A stretch of DNA of 64,000 bases from Streptomyces sp. TBY4 (GTDB taxonomy: Bacteria; Actinomycetota; Actinomycetes; Streptomycetales; Streptomycetaceae). The stretch lies in assembly GCF_024213195.1 (NCBI RefSeq), contig NZ_JANAVF010000001.1, positions 372,001 to 436,000 on the forward strand. Direction: 5' to 3'. Made by a program: the position numbers and the translations under genes. The notes under the pieces are model-generated. The model ran no database searches. It saw only the letters and a list, made by a program, of their open reading frames with translations, and was not told the origin of the DNA. How positions within the stretch are numbered: position 1 is the first letter of the stretch; every line of letters begins with the position of its first letter. Of the stretch, positions 62,012 through 64,000 are shown in pieces.

Positions 62012-63054
62012 GCCAGGGCCTCCCGCAGTCGTCGCGCGGCCGTCTCGGGGGCCACGTCGTTCATGAAGGCTTCCGTCCCGGACTCGGTCCCGGCAAGGAA
62101 CTTGAGCTTGTCGGGGGTCCTTCGGATGGTGAACAGCTCCAGGTGCAGGGCCAGTTCCCCGCCGTCGGTGCGGGGGGCCTGGTGCCATGCGGCGATGTAC
62201 GGGGTGGGGGCGGCCGCCTCCGCCCCCGGTACGGGGAACAGCCGGTCGAAGCGGCGGAGCAGGTCGAGGTAGATGCCGGGGAACTCGGCGCGCTCGGCTT
62301 CGGTGAGGCGGGTCAGGTCTCGGACCCGGCGGTGCGGGTAGAGGTGGACCTCGTACGGCCAGCGGGCCGCGTAGGGCACGAAGGCCGTCCAGTGCTCCCC
62401 GGCCGTCACCACCCGCTCGGTGGCGGCGCGGGCCCCGGCCAGGAGGTCCTCGAAGAGGTTGCGGCCGGTGGCGGCGCGGTGCGCGGCCGCGGCGGCCGTC
62501 ATCTTGGCGGTGCGCGGAGTGACGAAGGGGAAGGCGTAGATCTGGCCGTGCGGGTGGGCGAGGGTCACCCCGATCTCGGCTCCCCGGTTCTCGAAGCAGT
62601 ACACCTGCTCCACGCCGGGGAGGGCGGAGAGCTCCGCGGTGCGGTCGGTCCACGCGTCCAGGACCAGCCGGGCGGCGGCCGGGGTGAGGTCGGCGAACCC
62701 GGCGTCGTGGTCGGGGGTGAAGCAGACGACTTCGCAGCGTCCGGCCTCGCCCGCGAGGGAGGGGAAGCGGTTCTCGAAGACGGCCACCTCGTAGTCGGCG
62801 GCGGGGATCTCGCTGAGCCGGCCGTCCCGGGAGGGGCAGAGGGGGCATTCGCCGGGGGGCGGGTGGTAGGTCCGGTTCTGGCGGTGGGAGGCGATGGTGA
62901 TCCAGTCGCCGGTGGCCTGGTCCCGCCGCAGTTCCGGCCGGCTGTCCACCGGGTCCAGGGGGCGCCGGTCGGGCGCGTCGCGCACGGCACCTTCGTCGGT
63001 GTCGAAGTAGATCAGTTCGCGGCCGTCCGCGAGTTTCGCGAGGGTCTTCTTCAC
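62008..63054 (-). CDS. galT: Galactose-1-phosphate uridylyltransferase
   Basis: The 348-residue enzyme transfers UMP between UDP-glucose and galactose-1-phosphate. CPLCPSRDG binds zinc or iron, and VTLAHPHGQIYAFPFVTP contains the catalytic His-Pro-His. CFENRGAEIG and ALHLELFTIRRTPDKLKFL complete the family pattern. GTG 63054 is chosen because TATTCT (-10) lies 6 bases before it, which would place the transcript start at the codon; ATG 63081 would lie upstream of that promoter. It is the first gene of the gal operon. Confidence 0.95.
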   Translation of the reverse strand: MKKTLAKLADGRELIYFDTDEGAVRDAPDRRPLDPVDSRPELRRDQATGDWITIASHRQNRTYHPPPGECPLCPSRDGRLSEIPAADYEVAVFENRFPSLAGEAGRCEVVCFTPDHDAGFADLTPAAARLVLDAWTDRTAELSALPGVEQVYCFENRGAEIGVTLAHPHGQIYAFPFVTPRTAKMTAAAAAHRAATGRNLFEDLLAGARAATERVVTAGEHWTAFVPYAARWPYEVHLYPHRRVRDLTRLTEAERAEFPGIYLDLLRRFDRLFPVPGAEAAAPTPYIAAWHQAPRTDGGELALHLELFTIRRTPDKLKFLAGTESGTEAFMNDVAPETAARRLREALA

Positions 63055-63060
63055 GTAGCG

Positions 63061-63066
63061 AGAATA
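63061..63066 (-). promoter_or_regulatory. Candidate -10 for a leaderless gal mRNA
   Basis: Read leftward, TATTCT (63066-63061) is followed after 6 bases by GTG 63054. The gap contains no ribosome site, as expected for leaderless translation. The overlapping direct repeats at 63073 and 63115 could be the regulator's targets. Confidence 0.4.
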
Positions 63067-63072
63067 AACACT

Positions 63073-63122
63073 CTCCAACATTTTCCACCAGCCCATGCCG
63101 AGGTTTCCCCCAGACTCCAACA
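63073..63122. repeat. Two direct repeats CTCCAACA, candidate DeoR operator
   Basis: CTCCAACA occurs at 63073-63080 and 63115-63122, starts 42 bp apart, four helical turns. AACATT also recurs just downstream of the second copy. They lie between the galT and DeoR genes, where a DeoR-type regulator normally binds repeated half sites. Confidence 0.5.
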
Positions 63123-63181
63123 ACATTGCCGTGTTATCTTGCTGGCTTCTGACCGGATCCGCCGATTCCCGGGAGCGACCC

Positions 63182-63994
63182 GTGGCCGAGCAGGCTGCCC
63201 AACTGGCCCACCAGAGACGCGCGCTCATCCTCGACGCGGTCCGGCGCGAAGGCGCGGTACGGGTGGCGGACCTGGTCGGGCAGCTCGGGGTCTCGGACAT
63301 GACCGTCCGCCGGGACCTGGACGCACTCGCCCGGCGCGGCCTCGTGGAGAAGGTCCACGGCGGGGCCGTCGCCCCGGCCGGGGCCAGCGGGCACGAGCCC
63401 GGGTTCGAGGCCAAGTCCGATCTGGAGGGCGCCGCCAAGGCCGCCATCGCGGACACCGCCGCGACCCTGGTGGAACCGGGCAGCGTGGTCGCGGTCTCGG
63501 GCGGCACCACCGCGCACGCCGTCGCCGCCCGGCTCCTCGGGATCCCGCGGCTCACCATCGTCACCAACTCCCTCCCCGTGGCGGAGCTGGTGTGGGCCGA
63601 AGGCCGGGCCCGCGAAGCCGGCGCCCCCACCCTGCTGCTGACCGGCGGCTCCCCCACCCCCTCGGCCGCACTGGTCGGACCGCTCGCCGACCTGGCGATC
63701 GGCTCCCTCCACGTGGACCTGCTCTTCCTCGGCGCGCACGGGGTGGCGCAGGGGGCCGGCCTGACCACGCCCAACCTCATGGAGGCGCAGACCAACCGCG
63801 CCCTGGTCGCCTCGGCGCGCCGGGTCGCCGTCGTGGCGGACCACAGCAAGTGGGGGGTGGTGGGCCTCAGCGGCTTCGCCGCCCTCGACCAGGCCGACTG
63901 GTTCGTCACCGACTCCGGCCTGCCCGCCGCCGCCCGCACCGCCCTCGCGGAGGAGGTGGGCGAACTGCTCGTCGCGGGCGAGGAGCGGCCCTGA
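63182..63994 (+). CDS. DeoR/GlpR-family transcriptional regulator of the gal operon
   Basis: The 270-residue regulator has the DeoR winged helix near the N-terminus (ILDAVRREGAVRVADLVGQL, LGVSDMTVRRDLDALARRGL, VEKVHGGAV) and a DeoRC sugar-phosphate sensing domain (SVVAVSGGTTAHAVAARLLG, LTIVTNSLPVAELV, VDLLFLGAHGVAQGAGLTTP). GTG 63182 has GGGAG 8 bases upstream. It is divergent from galT and probably represses the gal operon until a phosphorylated sugar binds. Confidence 0.93.
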   Translation: MAEQAAQLAHQRRALILDAVRREGAVRVADLVGQLGVSDMTVRRDLDALARRGLVEKVHGGAVAPAGASGHEPGFEAKSDLEGAAKAAIADTAATLVEPGSVVAVSGGTTAHAVAARLLGIPRLTIVTNSLPVAELVWAEGRAREAGAPTLLLTGGSPTPSAALVGPLADLAIGSLHVDLLFLGAHGVAQGAGLTTPNLMEAQTNRALVASARRVAVVADHSKWGVVGLSGFAALDQADWFVTDSGLPAAARTALAEEVGELLVAGEERP

Positions 63995-64000
63995 CTCCGG

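Overview
The window is high-GC actinobacterial chromosome. GC-rich third codon positions, GTG/TTG starts, AGGAG-type ribosome sites, Tat and lipoprotein signals, a TTA codon in a secondary-metabolism gene and the gene set (rmdA, rpfD, sdhCAB, lysX, gnd) all point to Streptomyces. From memory, several neighbours occur in similar order in one arm of the S. coelicolor chromosome (around SCO0914-SCO0980). No rRNA, tRNA, CRISPR array or intact insertion sequence was seen.

Layout. 1-8.9 kb: an ornithine-lipid-type acyltransferase pair (the first truncated by the window edge), a lone sugar-binding lipoprotein behind a DasR-like operator, dodecin, a HAD phosphatase, an LLM flavin monooxygenase, a class II UvrA paralogue, a cupin and a histidine-phosphatase lipoprotein. 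9.0-13.4 kb: the sdhC-sdhA-sdhB operon, divergent from a LysR regulator. 13.5-15.5 kb: a TetR regulator divergent from an FAD monooxygenase, with a palindromic operator between them. 15.5-18.5 kb: rmdA (GGDEF-EAL c-di-GMP enzyme) and a coupled SAM methyltransferase. 18.8-24 kb: a cell-surface block with a Pro/His/Gly-rich secreted protein, a bestrophin-like membrane protein, two small secreted proteins with C-terminal anchors, a class F sortase and a polysaccharide deacetylase. 24-30 kb: lysX, a universal stress protein, a DUF4328 membrane protein and a CapA-like lipoprotein. 30-36.5 kb: an ECF sigma factor, a hypothetical, a small membrane protein, an Fpg/Nei glycosylase, a PAS-GAF-SpoIIE-ATPase phosphatase and a DUF6777 lipoprotein. 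36.5-39.5 kb: an operon of YndJ-like protein, DUF1990 and lipase-maturation-factor-like protein behind two perfect palindromes. 39.4-48.8 kb: an epimerase, a 58-residue orphan peptide, a degenerate HD protein, a zinc-ribbon SDR, a DMT transporter, rpfD, gnd, a racemase-like protein, a GNAT and panD.

49.2-57.3 kb is an apparent biosynthetic cluster: UbiA prenyltransferase, a DUF6875 protein, kynureninase, an MFS exporter, an FAD hydroxylase, tryptophan 2,3-dioxygenase and an SDR. It should turn tryptophan into an anthranilate-type unit that is then prenylated, hydroxylated and exported. No clear kynurenine formamidase is present.

57.9-59.9 kb holds a two-gene operon of a cyclodipeptide synthase and a P450 that closely resembles Mycobacterium tuberculosis Rv2275-CYP121 (cyclo-Tyr-Tyr to mycocyclosin). 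The synthase carries a TTA codon, so bldA may control it. This is the most exciting locus in the window. The right end is a galT-galK-phosphatase operon divergent from a DeoR regulator, with no galE.
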